In this document: positions 1 through 7,799 of the stretch, piece by piece | Numbering within the stretch: the stretch's first letter is position 1 | Layout of the letters: each line of letters opens with the position of its first letter | Source: Blautia sp. XA-2221 | GTDB lineage: Bacteria; Bacillota; Clostridia; Lachnospirales; Lachnospiraceae | Assembly: GCF_028767025.1 (NCBI RefSeq) | Contig: NZ_JAJQXX010000016.1 | Coordinates: 1 to 64,000, forward strand | Reading direction: 5' to 3' | DNA length: 64,000 bases | Program-made: the position numbers and the translations under genes | The notes under the pieces: model-generated | Seen by the model: the letters and a program-made list of their open reading frames with translations, nothing else | Database searches by the model: none | Told to the model about the DNA's origin: nothing

Positions 1-58
1 GTGTCTCACTGTTTAGTTATCAAGGTTCTTTGTTTTCTGTCTCTCAGACAGCTCATTT
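1..58 (-). other. Probable 5' leader of an rRNA operon that continues outside the window
   Basis: Read on the minus strand, this is the stretch directly downstream of three tandem consensus promoters. It contains GAACCTTGATAACTAAACAG, a boxA/spacer-like phrase typical of rRNA leaders and spacers in Firmicutes. No rRNA bases are visible; the 16S gene would start beyond position 1. The assignment rests on promoter strength, tandem arrangement and this phrase, so it is an inference. Confidence 0.6.
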
Positions 59-87
59 ACTTTATCACATCTCTTTTGGTTTGTCAA
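59..87 (-). promoter_or_regulatory. rRNA-type promoter P3 (closest to the operon)
   Basis: On the minus strand a perfect -35 TTGACA (82-87) is followed by a 17-base spacer and a -10 TAAAGT (59-64). AT-rich, A/T-tract DNA lies upstream, as in UP elements. It is the last of three promoters spaced exactly 103 bp apart. Confidence 0.85.
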
Positions 88-161
88 GAACTTTTTTCAA
101 GTTTTTTCAAACTTTTTTGACGTCCTTTTAAGTAATTCGCTCTCTCGCTGACAGCTTGTTT

Positions 162-190
162 ACTTTACCACACTCAGAAATGATTGTCAA
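162..190 (-). promoter_or_regulatory. rRNA-type promoter P2
   Basis: Minus strand: -35 TTGACA (185-190), 17-base spacer, -10 TAAAGT (162-167). It has the same hexamers, spacing and upstream A/T tracts as the neighbouring copy 103 bp away. Confidence 0.85.
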
Positions 191-264
191 CAAGTTTTTT
201 GACTTTTTTCAAAGTTTTTCAAATTGTTTCTTCAAAAGAATCATTTTTTTGCGACAGCTAGATT

Positions 265-293
265 AATTTACCACGTTCTTCCTCTTCTGTCAA
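265..293 (-). promoter_or_regulatory. rRNA-type promoter P1 (most upstream)
   Basis: Minus strand: -35 TTGACA (288-293), 17-base spacer, -10 TAAATT (265-270). This is the third member of the 103-bp tandem promoter array. Confidence 0.8.
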
Positions 294-330
294 CTGTTTT
301 TTCATTTTTTACAGAATAAGGTCATCAATA

Positions 331-349
331 AAAAATGAATTTCATTTTT
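331..349. repeat. AT-rich inverted repeat
   Basis: AAAAATGAA and TTCATTTTT form 9-bp perfect arms around a single T. It lies between the epimerase gene and the rRNA promoters and may help terminate minus-strand transcripts, but it has almost no GC in the stem. Confidence 0.4.
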
Positions 350-501
350 CTTTTTCACTCCCCAGTATTCTTTCATCTAGCTAATTAAGATTCAAGATCT
401 ACATCATCCCATGCTATTTATAATTTCATATGGATCACGCTTCCATCATTCTCAATCATATACTATATTACATGAAACTTGTATAATATTTCTATATAGA
501 T

Positions 502-535
502 TAAGTTACTTTTTCAATATTGAAAAAGTAACTTA
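502..535. repeat. Perfect 34-bp palindrome
   Basis: The sequence from 502 to 535 equals its own reverse complement, with 17-bp arms and no loop (centre between 518 and 519). It lies about 60 bp past the end of the aldose epimerase gene. It could act as a weak bidirectional terminator or a protein-binding site. There is no T-run immediately after either arm, so a standard intrinsic terminator is not certain. Confidence 0.7.
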
Positions 536-596
536 TATTTATCATATCCTCGAAATGACCTTTACCAGATGCTTTCTTTCAATATCCGATTCCAAA

Positions 597-1478
597 CTAA
601 CTATTTTCTATTGTTATACTCCAAGTATTTTGATAAATTTCATTACTTCCCAATTCTATCAATCCTGGCTGTTGTGCAATATCCTCTATGACATTTTTCC
701 GAGAAGGAAGCGAACTCCATGGTTCTATACATACATAATCCGGTGTTTTAAAAGGTCTGTGCCAAATCCCCAGATAATCCATCTGAGGAAAACTAACTAC
801 AATCCTTTTTTTACCCTTCTCACTATCAATTCTGACTTTTCCAAATGTCTCTTTCAAAATAATTGCATCATGATTAAATAAATCATGTGTCAACTTTAAA
901 TATCTCCCCTCTGACAGTTCCAAATTTTCATTTCCTTCCAATACAAAACAATCCTCTGACATTAATATTCGTTTTGGGGAAGCATCTTTTCCAAAATCAA
1001 TCCGGTAATCTTCAAATTTATTTTCTTTCTCTAGGGGTACTATAAAACCAGGGTGTCCACCAATCCCAAAATACATCGGCTTTTCATCTTTATTTTTTAC
1101 CTTGTAAGTAATTTTAAGCGTTCCCCCTATCACCTTCCATGTAATTTCCAATTTAAAAAGAAACGGATATTGTTTTAACGTCTTTTCAGATGCTTCCAAC
1201 TCCAGGGTCACACAATCTTTATCTTCTGACAAAAGCATCATTTCTGATGTCGGTAAAAATCCATGTATATCCATATGATATTTTTTTCCCTGAAACTGAT
1301 AGATTTCACCGGTCATTCTTCCAATATAAGGGAAAAGATTAGGTCCTCTATCATTCCATATCTCTTCATCTCCCTGCCAAATATATTCTTTTCCATCTAC
1401 ATCACGCAGAGACCTAAGTTCTCCACCTTTCGAAGATATCTCCACAGTTAAATAAGAATTTGAAATTGTATAATTCAT
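597..1478 (-). CDS. Aldose 1-epimerase family protein (galactose mutarotase-like)
   Basis: This 293-residue cytosolic protein belongs to the aldose 1-epimerase fold (LacX/YeaD-like group), which interconverts alpha and beta anomers of free sugars or acts on sugar phosphates. Visible family features are the N-terminal GGELRSL segment, the NLFPYIGRM block near residues 47-55, the HGFLP motif near 72-76 and FGIGGHPGFIVPL near 137-149, which supplies the second His. It is full length. It is the last gene of the sugar-utilisation cluster that extends to about 13.6 kb, separated from the isomerase gene by a 700-bp stretch of degraded sequence. It probably supplies the correct anomer to that isomerase. 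The exact sugar cannot be told from sequence. Confidence 0.85.
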   Translation of the reverse strand: MNYTISNSYLTVEISSKGGELRSLRDVDGKEYIWQGDEEIWNDRGPNLFPYIGRMTGEIYQFQGKKYHMDIHGFLPTSEMMLLSEDKDCVTLELEASEKTLKQYPFLFKLEITWKVIGGTLKITYKVKNKDEKPMYFGIGGHPGFIVPLEKENKFEDYRIDFGKDASPKRILMSEDCFVLEGNENLELSEGRYLKLTHDLFNHDAIILKETFGKVRIDSEKGKKRIVVSFPQMDYLGIWHRPFKTPDYVCIEPWSSLPSRKNVIEDIAQQPGLIELGSNEIYQNTWSITIENS

Positions 1479-1529
1479 AATTTACTTATCCCCCTATTAC
1501 TGCTTCCAGCATATATGCTTTTTAATCAT

Positions 1530-1844
1530 CCTCTCTAAAACCTACTCCGCCATAAAATGTCAGCTGCATATATATTTCTAACAAAAATAACTAGCGTATC
1601 TGCTTTTGTTTTTTCCACATAATCTTTTACCATTCCCAGATTAATAAAAAACAGTTTCATATCTGAAAAGACAATCAAAAATATTGAACTTTTTAGAAGG
1701 TTCATGTAGCTGGTCAGCAATATCTGTAAGCAGACAGCTGTTGGAAGCAGTCATACCTTAATTTATGGCAGCCATAAACTTTCTTTCCAGCTTTGGAAAC
1801 CTTCTAGAAACTTTATTTGAAAAAGTTAAAATTTCCCGTTTCAT
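1530..1844 (-). pseudogene. Remnant of an IS4-like transposase N-terminus
   Basis: Translating the minus strand from the ATG at 1844 gives KVSRRF.KLERKFMAAIN, an in-frame stop, then GMTASNSCLLTDIADQLHE and further scraps in other frames. The pattern 'KPERKF..DMTYG.LAS.SCLL.DIADQLHE' is how a common family of Clostridial DDE (IS4-type) transposases begins, as I recall it. The in-frame TAA, frameshifts and absence of the DDE core mark it as a dead fragment. Terminal inverted repeats were not identified. It sits between the epimerase and isomerase genes and may explain part of the decay of this end of the cluster. Confidence 0.55.
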
Positions 1845-2014
1845 TTGGTAAATTTTTGATGTCAAATTGGTCTTAAGGAATCCTCTTTCTTTTTGTTTGT
1901 TTACTTAAATTTCACATCAAAAAGGAACTGGATTCCTTATATTTGGGGCATTTTTGAAAGTTGTTCATGATCAGCAAGACTGATTGAGAGTTCTGTGGAC
2001 ATAACTGCAAAAAC

Positions 2015-2173
2015 TCAAGCTCTGACTTTCCTTACATTTGTATCGTAATCATCCGTAAAACAACCATACATAGCAGAATAAAATCCCATTTCCAAATTAT
2101 CTGTATAAAAAAATCCTACCGAATATTTATCTTTTTTGCAGGAAACAAAAATATCATTCATTATAACAGGCAT
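2015..2173 (-). other. Short open frame of unknown origin (52 codons)
   Basis: An ATG at 2173, 19 bp past the isomerase stop codon, opens a 52-residue frame containing DKYSVGFFYTDNLEMGFYSA and FTDDYDTNVRKVRA. The composition looks like real protein, but no clear ribosome-binding site precedes it and I recognise no family. It may be the surviving part of a larger gene destroyed together with the IS remnant next to it. Confidence 0.3.
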
Positions 2174-2192
2174 TGCCAATTCATCTTTTCAG

Positions 2193-3440
2193 TTATCTAT
2201 AATATCTTTTTCCTTCTTTGACAGCTACTGCAATAGATAAATCTGGAGTATAATATGGAATCAAGGTTGACTGGATTGCATGATAAAGATCAGGTTTTCC
2301 AGGCCACACTGTTCCATTAGGAACATTAATTCTATTCATTTGATGGAACCAGGATCCGTTTTCGTGATCCAAAACTTTCTCATCTAAATACATCATAAAA
2401 TCAGCATAATTATCATAATACTTCTTTTTATTGGTAATACGATAGAGAACTGCTGCTGTATTAATAGCTTCTGCAAGAACCCAATGCATTCTATCATGAA
2501 CAATAGGACTACCGTTCCAGTCTGTTGTATATACAATACCAGGCTCACCATCGGAATTCCAGCCATCCTCAATAGCTCTTTCAAAGAGATTTTCTGCCGC
2601 TGTAATATATGCTTTCGCATTTTCTTTATCATGCTTATAAGTCGAAAGTGACCATTGTACTATTAAACGAGCCCACTCAAGTCCATGTCCTGGAGTTGCA
2701 CCGTAAGGCTTAAACTGGTCGTCCGGATTTTCTTTATTACATTCCATATCGGGTTCCCATTCACTGGTATAATGCTCCGGAATCCTCCATTCATTATCAC
2801 TAGCCCATCCCACTACACGCTTAATAATTTTCCCGCATCTTTCACGATATTTTTCATTTCCTGTCACATCTGCAGCTGCCAAAAAGGCTTCTACTGTATG
2901 CATATTTGCATTCAATCCTCTATAGGAATCCATAACCGTAAATTCTGTATTCCATGTATCACAAGACATTCCTTCTTCTTCATTCCAAAAATATCTGTCA
3001 TAAATTTCCAGTGCATTCTCAAGTAACTCTTTGCCCTTCGGGTGTCCTGCAAGAACTGCCCCGGATCCTGCAAGAATTACAAACGCATGAGCATAACATA
3101 ATTTATTTTCTGTATGTCCACCACCAGGTGTAAGCGAAGAATACCAACCTCCGTTTTTTTTGTCTCTCGCTGCACCCATAAGCCCTTTGACCGCTAAGTC
3201 TATCAACTCATCACTGCCTTTGTATCCAATATATTTTCCGATTGTGTATACATGCACCATTCTGCTGGTCGCATAAGTTTCCCTGTTATATTCCTTCCAT
3301 GGTGTACCGTCATCCCCGAGATAATAGCAGGTTCCATCCACCGCTGGAAACTGACACCCAAACTCCAGCAAATCCTTTCTGATTTCTTCAAGAAATTTTT
3401 TATTTTCCTCTGTATCAAGAAGATATTTTTTATCCATCAC
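2193..3440 (-). CDS. AGE-family sugar isomerase, YihS-like (aldose-ketose isomerase/epimerase)
   Basis: This 415-residue protein is a member of the N-acylglucosamine 2-epimerase ((alpha/alpha)6-barrel) superfamily. It follows the YihS pattern closely: ATSRMVHVYTIGKYIG near 57-72, KKNGGWYSSL near 94-103, the substrate-pocket block RGLNANMHTVEAFLAA near 174-189, PGHGLEWARL near 252-261, and DLYHAIQS near the C-terminus. YihS converts sulfoquinovose to sulfofructose and also acts on mannose/fructose, so an aldose-to-ketose isomerisation is the safest call; N-acetylglucosamine epimerisation is less likely. The length is normal. It lies downstream of the ABC importer and of a decayed PfkB kinase. 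The ketose made here would be a natural substrate for the FGGY kinase upstream. No sulfoquinovosidase or sulfo-aldolase is present, so sulfosugar use is unproven. Confidence 0.8.
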   Translation of the reverse strand: MMDKKYLLDTEENKKFLEEIRKDLLEFGCQFPAVDGTCYYLGDDGTPWKEYNRETYATSRMVHVYTIGKYIGYKGSDELIDLAVKGLMGAARDKKNGGWYSSLTPGGGHTENKLCYAHAFVILAGSGAVLAGHPKGKELLENALEIYDRYFWNEEEGMSCDTWNTEFTVMDSYRGLNANMHTVEAFLAAADVTGNEKYRERCGKIIKRVVGWASDNEWRIPEHYTSEWEPDMECNKENPDDQFKPYGATPGHGLEWARLIVQWSLSTYKHDKENAKAYITAAENLFERAIEDGWNSDGEPGIVYTTDWNGSPIVHDRMHWVLAEAINTAAVLYRITNKKKYYDNYADFMMYLDEKVLDHENGSWFHQMNRINVPNGTVWPGKPDLYHAIQSTLIPYYTPDLSIAVAVKEGKRYYR

Positions 3441-3454
3441 TGTTCCCCTTTTCT

Positions 3455-3984
3455 TTTCATATTTACTTTAGACCATCCGGCTTTTATTTTCTTTCCAAAT
3501 CATCAAAATTTTTCAGTCCACTTACAGCATCCTAGCCTACCACACAGAAAGCTCTTGTAGATGTTGATAACTGCATACATTCTTTCAGACCATCTTTCTG
3601 TATCAATGCTGTTAAAAACGCTGCAAGCCTTATATCTCCTGTACCGTTCACACCTGGATGATATAAAAAATCCGATCAATTTCTGGTATTACAAAAATCT
3701 GCACGCACCACTCACATTACCTCACCTGCACCATACTTATTCATACTAGCAATACAATTTCTCTGAATATATCATCTCCTATTCTTACAATCAATGAGAC
3801 ATCAGCTCCCAAAATCTTCATTAAAATTCATGTATTTCCTATAGTGCCGCCAAGATGAACATCGTTTTTTTCCATCTGAATTAGTTTTCTCGATTTTAAA
3901 ACATCTTCTACTTTTGTACAATATTTTCCCGAAAAAATAGGAGTGATATCCAGATATATAGCCAGCAGAAAAATTTTTTTCCAT
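3455..3984 (-). pseudogene. Decayed PfkB-family sugar kinase
   Basis: An ATG at 3984 with AAGGAG upstream starts a reading frame that soon shifts. Pieces in successive frames read LDITPIFSGKY, VHLGGTIGNT, ILMKILGADVSLIVRIGDD, then PEIDRIF, HPGVNGTGDIRLAAFLTAL and DAVSGLKNFDDL. These match, in order, the N-terminal lid, the GADV..IG.IGDD strand, a middle strand and the C-terminal GxGD/AGFL region of PfkB kinases. A full gene needs about 300 codons; only about 530 bp remain, so a large internal deletion accompanies several frameshifts and stops. Its position between the binding-protein gene and the isomerase suggests it once phosphorylated the pathway sugar. Confidence 0.75.
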
Positions 3985-4000
3985 TTTACTCTCCTTTTTC

Positions 4001-4055
4001 AAAAAATGTCCCCGAAGAATATCGATTCAACTCAATAATCTCCGGAGACATTTTT
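4001..4055 (-). terminator. Intrinsic terminator after the binding-protein gene
   Basis: Minus strand: AAAAATGTCTCCGGAG pairs with CTTCGGGGACATTTTTT across a loop, and the hairpin runs straight into a T tract. It would end or reduce transcription from the transporter genes before the decayed kinase and isomerase. Confidence 0.7.
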
Positions 4056-4119
4056 CATTAATTTATTGCCCATTCACTCCGTTGAACAGCTTCTATTGTT
4101 TACAAAAACTATATTCTTT

Positions 4120-5040
4120 TTATTCTTCTACATCATCTGCTGTAATAACAGAAACACCTGTATCTGTTACTTTTCCACCCAAATCTTCTCCGTTAATTGC
4201 TTTGACTGCTGCTTTAACACCTTCCGCACCCATTACATCCGGATTTTGAGCCATTGTACACACCAGATATTCATCTTTGACTAAATTCAAAATTGTATCA
4301 GATTTATCAAAACCAACACCAAGAACACTGCTACTTCCAGATGCTTTGATCGCATTGCCTGTACCTACTGTACAGCCTTCATTTGTTCCAAAAATACCTA
4401 CACACCCCTGAGTAATATAATTTTCCGCTATAGACTGAGATTTTGCTGCATCTCCCTCGCTGTACTGGGTTTCAATGACTTTAAAATCAGTACCTTCAAA
4501 TACACTTCTAAATCCAGCTTCGCGATCAAGTGTAGATTGAGATGCTGCATTCGTATTAATAATTCCTATATCTCCAGATGTTACTCCTTTATCTTGTAAA
4601 GCTTTTTTCAGTTCTTCTCCTGCCTTTTCTCCTCCTGCTTTGTTATCAGTAGAGAAGGTAGCTTCTGCTTCAACATTTGCAGGCGAATCTACATACACAA
4701 TCTTTATTCCCGATGCTTCTGCTTCTTTGAGTGCCCCTGAAATAGCATCCGGGCCATTTGCAGCTACAATTATAGCCTGGTATCCTCCTGCAATAGCATT
4801 ATTTACACATTCTATCTGCTGCGCATCATCTTTGGTGTTTGGAGCCATATAATCAACCGTAACCCCTTCTTTTTTAGCTTCTTCCTGGGCTCCTTCGTTT
4901 AACCTTACCCAATGCTGATCAATGGAATCCATAGTAATCAATGCAATTTTTTCACCCTCTGCAAATACATTTGTTGCACCCGCAAAACACCCTACTGCAA
5001 CAGCCATACTGCACAATACTGCTAATACTTTTTTCTTCAT
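4120..5040 (-). CDS. Sugar-binding protein of a ribose-type ABC importer (RbsB-like)
   Basis: A 306-residue secreted solute-binding protein of the periplasmic-binding-protein type 1 fold (peripla_BP_4). Residues 1-27 form a signal peptide ending in ATNVFAEG; there is no lipobox Cys at the cleavage point. The pattern GEKIALITMDSIDQHWVRLNEGAQEEAKKEG and the hinge motifs ANGPDAI, DSPA and GTNEG are typical of binding proteins for pentoses, hexoses or autoinducer-2. It is the last gene of the ATPase-permease-binding-protein set. An intergenic stem-loop lies just upstream and a terminator just downstream, an arrangement often linked to higher expression of the binding protein. The ligand is unknown. 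Confidence 0.88.
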   Translation of the reverse strand: MKKKVLAVLCSMAVAVGCFAGATNVFAEGEKIALITMDSIDQHWVRLNEGAQEEAKKEGVTVDYMAPNTKDDAQQIECVNNAIAGGYQAIIVAANGPDAISGALKEAEASGIKIVYVDSPANVEAEATFSTDNKAGGEKAGEELKKALQDKGVTSGDIGIINTNAASQSTLDREAGFRSVFEGTDFKVIETQYSEGDAAKSQSIAENYITQGCVGIFGTNEGCTVGTGNAIKASGSSSVLGVGFDKSDTILNLVKDEYLVCTMAQNPDVMGAEGVKAAVKAINGEDLGGKVTDTGVSVITADDVEE

Positions 5041-5081
5041 TTTTAAATCCTCCTTTTTACATTATATAGTTTTTATATTAC

Positions 5082-5101
5082 ACATCGTATTTTTACGATG
5101 T
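5082..5101 (-). repeat. Stem-loop between permease and binding-protein genes
   Basis: ACATCGT (5082-5088) and ACGATGT (5095-5101) form a 7-bp hairpin with a 6-base loop in the 68-bp gap before the binding-protein gene. It lacks a T tract on the minus strand, so it is more likely an mRNA-processing or stability element than a terminator. Confidence 0.5.
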
Positions 5102-5108
5102 AACATAC

Positions 5109-6104
5109 TTATTTTCTGTGAGCTCTCAATTCAGAAAGAAGAACAGCTCCAACAACAATTACACCTATTACGATTCTCTGCATTCCAACCTGAGCACCAA
5201 TCATATTCAAACCATTTTCCAATGTCTGCCATAATCCAGCACCTGCAAATGTTCCTAGAAGGATACCTGCGCCGCCAAGTGGAGAAACCCCTCCGATTAC
5301 GCCTGCTGCAACTCCATACATTTCATACATATTTCCGGCTTCCATATTTCCCATACCAGCCTGTGCACAGAGAATCAATCCTACAATCCAACAGCACATA
5401 GCACTTACTACATATACTTTAATAGTTGTTTTTACAACGTCAACCCCCGAAAGTCTAGCTGCATCTACATTGGAACCTACTGCATAAATGTGCCTTCCTG
5501 TAAATGTTTTTGATAAAATGAAGTAAAAAATAAAAAATACAATCAGTGCAATCCAAAATGTATTATATACTCCAAAAGTCTTACCATAATAAAAAATATT
5601 AGAAAATCTGTCCGCCGCATCTTTTCCAATGCCGGTGGCAAGAGCATCTGTATTTCTGTTACCATTTACCATGTAGGAAATCCCTCTACCTACAAACATG
5701 GTTCCCAATGTTGCAATAAATGGCGGAAGTTTAAACTTTCCTACCAGAACACCGCTAATCACCCCAAGAGTCAAGCAACACACCAGAGCAATCAGGCAGG
5801 CTAATACAGGTGTCACTCCATTAGTCATCAGCGTTGCTGAAACCATTGCACTAACTGCAACCACAGATCCAATAGAAAGGTCAACATTACCAGTGAGCAT
5901 CACATAACTCTGAGCCACACCAACAAGAAGATATTTTGACATAGATCGGAGAAGATTGATAATATTCTGTCCGGAAAACACAGACGGATTAATGATACCA
6001 AATACAATATAAATAATAATCAATCCTGCAAAAGCTGTAAGAGCAGCTCCCATTCCCCGAATAGATAAGATTTTTTTTAATACTGTCTGTTCTTTTCTGT
6101 TCAT
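5109..6104 (-). CDS. Ribose-type ABC importer permease (RbsC-like)
   Basis: A membrane protein of 331 residues from the ATG at 6104, chosen because TTGAGGGA lies just upstream and because the longer frame would overlap the ATPase gene. It has about ten hydrophobic segments and the family signature blocks NLLRSMSKYLLVGVAQSYVMLTGNVDLSIGS near the N-terminus and YAVGSNVDAARLSGVDV (the cytoplasmic coupling loop that contacts the ATPase) in the middle, followed by GMGNMEAGNMYE and GGVSPLGGAGI. It belongs to the BPD_transp_2 family. It forms the membrane channel with the RbsA-like ATPase encoded 10 bp upstream. Confidence 0.9.
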   Translation of the reverse strand: MNRKEQTVLKKILSIRGMGAALTAFAGLIIIYIVFGIINPSVFSGQNIINLLRSMSKYLLVGVAQSYVMLTGNVDLSIGSVVAVSAMVSATLMTNGVTPVLACLIALVCCLTLGVISGVLVGKFKLPPFIATLGTMFVGRGISYMVNGNRNTDALATGIGKDAADRFSNIFYYGKTFGVYNTFWIALIVFFIFYFILSKTFTGRHIYAVGSNVDAARLSGVDVVKTTIKVYVVSAMCCWIVGLILCAQAGMGNMEAGNMYEMYGVAAGVIGGVSPLGGAGILLGTFAGAGLWQTLENGLNMIGAQVGMQRIVIGVIVVGAVLLSELRAHRK

Positions 6105-6114
6105 TTTATTTCCC

Positions 6115-7623
6115 TCAACTGTTCGAAATTTTTTTAGTTTCAAAAGCTGTTGCCATTTTTAATATATTATCCTGTGTGGCTTCTGCTGCAGTAATTTCTC
6201 CTGTTATCCTGCCATCACACATAACAATAATTCTATCTGCCAGCCCCATAACCTCCGGCATCTCAGACGAAACAAAAACGACTGCAATTCCTTGCTTTTT
6301 CAGCTGGTTCATCAGATTGTATATCTCAACCTTGGCTCCAACATCAATTCCTCTGGTAGGTTCATCAAAAATGACAACTCTGGAATTCCTGGCAAGCCAT
6401 TTTCCCACTACCACCTTCTGTTGGTTTCCACCGGAAAGATTACCAGAATCAATCTCTACATTAGGAGTTTTTATCTGAAGATCCTTTACAATTTTCTCAC
6501 AAAGGTCATCTTCTTTTACTGAACTCACGATTCCATGTTTTCCAATTAAATCAAGATTCGGCAATGCCATGTTCTGACGTATACTCAATTTCGTGCAAAG
6601 TCCATCTTTTTTCCTGTCCTCTGGAGCAAGTACAACCCCATTACGAATCGCATCCAAAGGACAGCTAATTTTCACCGCCTTACCATCAACATAAATTTCT
6701 CCACTTTCCTTGGAATCCACTCCAAAAATTGCTCTGGTCGTTTCCGTTCTGCCAGCCCCCATAAGTCCTGCAAACCCAACTATCTCCCCTTCATAAACAG
6801 AGAAATTAATATTCCGAACCAGCTTTCCTGCATTCAAATTACGAACTTCAAATACCTTCTTCCCCTTTTCGCATTGAATACGCGGAAATTTTTCTTTAAT
6901 TTCACGACCTACCATATAAGCAATCATACTATCCATAGTAAGGTTTTTAAACTCACCTGACATAATATACTGTCCATCTCTCATAATAGTAACTCTGTCC
7001 ACAATATGCTGAAATTCTTCCAGTCTATGAGATATGTATACAATTCCATGCCCTTCTCTTTTCAGCTTGCGAATGATTCTGAATAATTCGTCAATTTCCT
7101 TAGAAGTAAGTGCTGATGTAGGTTCATCCATAATCAATATCTTAGCATTAATAGAAAGTGCCTTAGCGATCTCCACCATCTGCTGTTTTGAAACAGGAAG
7201 ATCCCCAACACTTTCCCAGGGCTTAATATCAATTCCCAGCTCATCCAGAATTTTCTGTGCTTCTGCCTCCATTGTCCTGTTATCAATGCAAAATTTTCCT
7301 CTCAATTCCCGTCCTAGATAAATATTCTCCGCAACCGAAAGATGTTTACACATATTCAATTCTTGATGGATAATTGCAATTCCAAGTGACTGTGCTCTCT
7401 TGGGATTCAAATCTTCATAAACTTCTCCATTAATCTCAACAGTTCCGCTATCCTTAGTGTAAACTCCACTGAGAATTTTCATTAAAGTTGATTTCCCTGC
7501 GCCATTCTCACCAATCAGAGCCATTACTTCCCCAGAACGAAGTTCAAACTTCACATGATCAAGAGCTTTGACACCTGGAAAGTTTTTGCAGATATCTTTC
7601 ATTGATACTATCACTTCATTCAT
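6115..7623 (-). CDS. Sugar ABC transporter ATP-binding protein, two ATPase domains (RbsA/MglA-like)
   Basis: This 502-residue protein (start at 7623, preceded by GGAGGGG) contains two fused nucleotide-binding domains. Domain 1 has Walker A GENGAGKST, a Q-loop, a degenerate signature region LPVSKQQMVEIAKAL and Walker B ILIMDEPTSAL. Domain 2 lacks a classical Walker A (GLMGAGRTET) but has the signature LSGGNQQKVVVGKWLA and VVIFDEPTRGIDVGAK. This asymmetry is normal for the carbohydrate-importer-2 group that takes up monosaccharides. It is the first gene after a promoter-operator region at 7.66-7.72 kb and powers the permease and binding protein encoded next. Confidence 0.92.
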   Translation of the reverse strand: MNEVIVSMKDICKNFPGVKALDHVKFELRSGEVMALIGENGAGKSTLMKILSGVYTKDSGTVEINGEVYEDLNPKRAQSLGIAIIHQELNMCKHLSVAENIYLGRELRGKFCIDNRTMEAEAQKILDELGIDIKPWESVGDLPVSKQQMVEIAKALSINAKILIMDEPTSALTSKEIDELFRIIRKLKREGHGIVYISHRLEEFQHIVDRVTIMRDGQYIMSGEFKNLTMDSMIAYMVGREIKEKFPRIQCEKGKKVFEVRNLNAGKLVRNINFSVYEGEIVGFAGLMGAGRTETTRAIFGVDSKESGEIYVDGKAVKISCPLDAIRNGVVLAPEDRKKDGLCTKLSIRQNMALPNLDLIGKHGIVSSVKEDDLCEKIVKDLQIKTPNVEIDSGNLSGGNQQKVVVGKWLARNSRVVIFDEPTRGIDVGAKVEIYNLMNQLKKQGIAVVFVSSEMPEVMGLADRIIVMCDGRITGEITAAEATQDNILKMATAFETKKISNS

Positions 7624-7664
7624 CAAATCCCCTCCAACCTGTTTCATTTAGTAAAACAAATATA

Positions 7665-7685
7665 TTAGTAAATTTATTTTACTAA
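7665..7685 (-). promoter_or_regulatory. Palindromic operator TTAGTAAA-N5-TTTACTAA
   Basis: Perfect 8-bp arms (7665-7672 and 7678-7685) surround a 5-base centre directly downstream of the -10 box. A further half-site TTTAGTAAAA lies at 7647-7656. TTAGT...ACTAA symmetry is characteristic of ROK/XylR-type repressor sites, so the ROK regulator at 13.8-14.9 kb is the first candidate to bind here. Confidence 0.65.
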
Positions 7686-7686
7686 A

Positions 7687-7715
7687 ACTCTAACACAAAT
7701 CATTCTTTTTGTCAA
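7687..7715 (-). promoter_or_regulatory. Promoter for the ABC importer genes
   Basis: Minus strand: consensus -35 TTGACA (7710-7715), 17-base spacer, -10 TAGAGT (7687-7692), immediately followed by the palindromic operator. A bound repressor would cover the transcription start. Confidence 0.75.
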
Positions 7716-7799
7716 TATGCGCTCTTTTAATTAATTATTTTTTGTTTATATTGCATAATTTTCACTCATAAAATATGTCTATTATCCCGTTATTAAATT

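Larger units (their letters stand above)
50..358 (-). repeat. Three imperfect 103-bp tandem units, each carrying a promoter
   Basis: The motif AGC(T)...TTTACTTTA.CAC recurs beginning at 50, 153 and 256, a period of exactly 103 bp twice. The best-conserved parts are the promoter hexamers and the A/T tracts upstream of each -35. The third unit is the most diverged and its upstream border is approximate. The conservation pattern fits duplication of a promoter module, not a CRISPR array. Confidence 0.75.

Noticed and set aside
50-358. CRISPR-like regular repeats at the left end
   Set aside because: Only three diverged units, and the conserved parts are promoter hexamers with 17-bp spacing; there are no uniform repeats with unique spacers.
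411-881. Plus-strand ORF of 156 codons
   Set aside because: Largely antisense of the aldose epimerase gene, Ser/Ile/Tyr-rich, no ribosome site.
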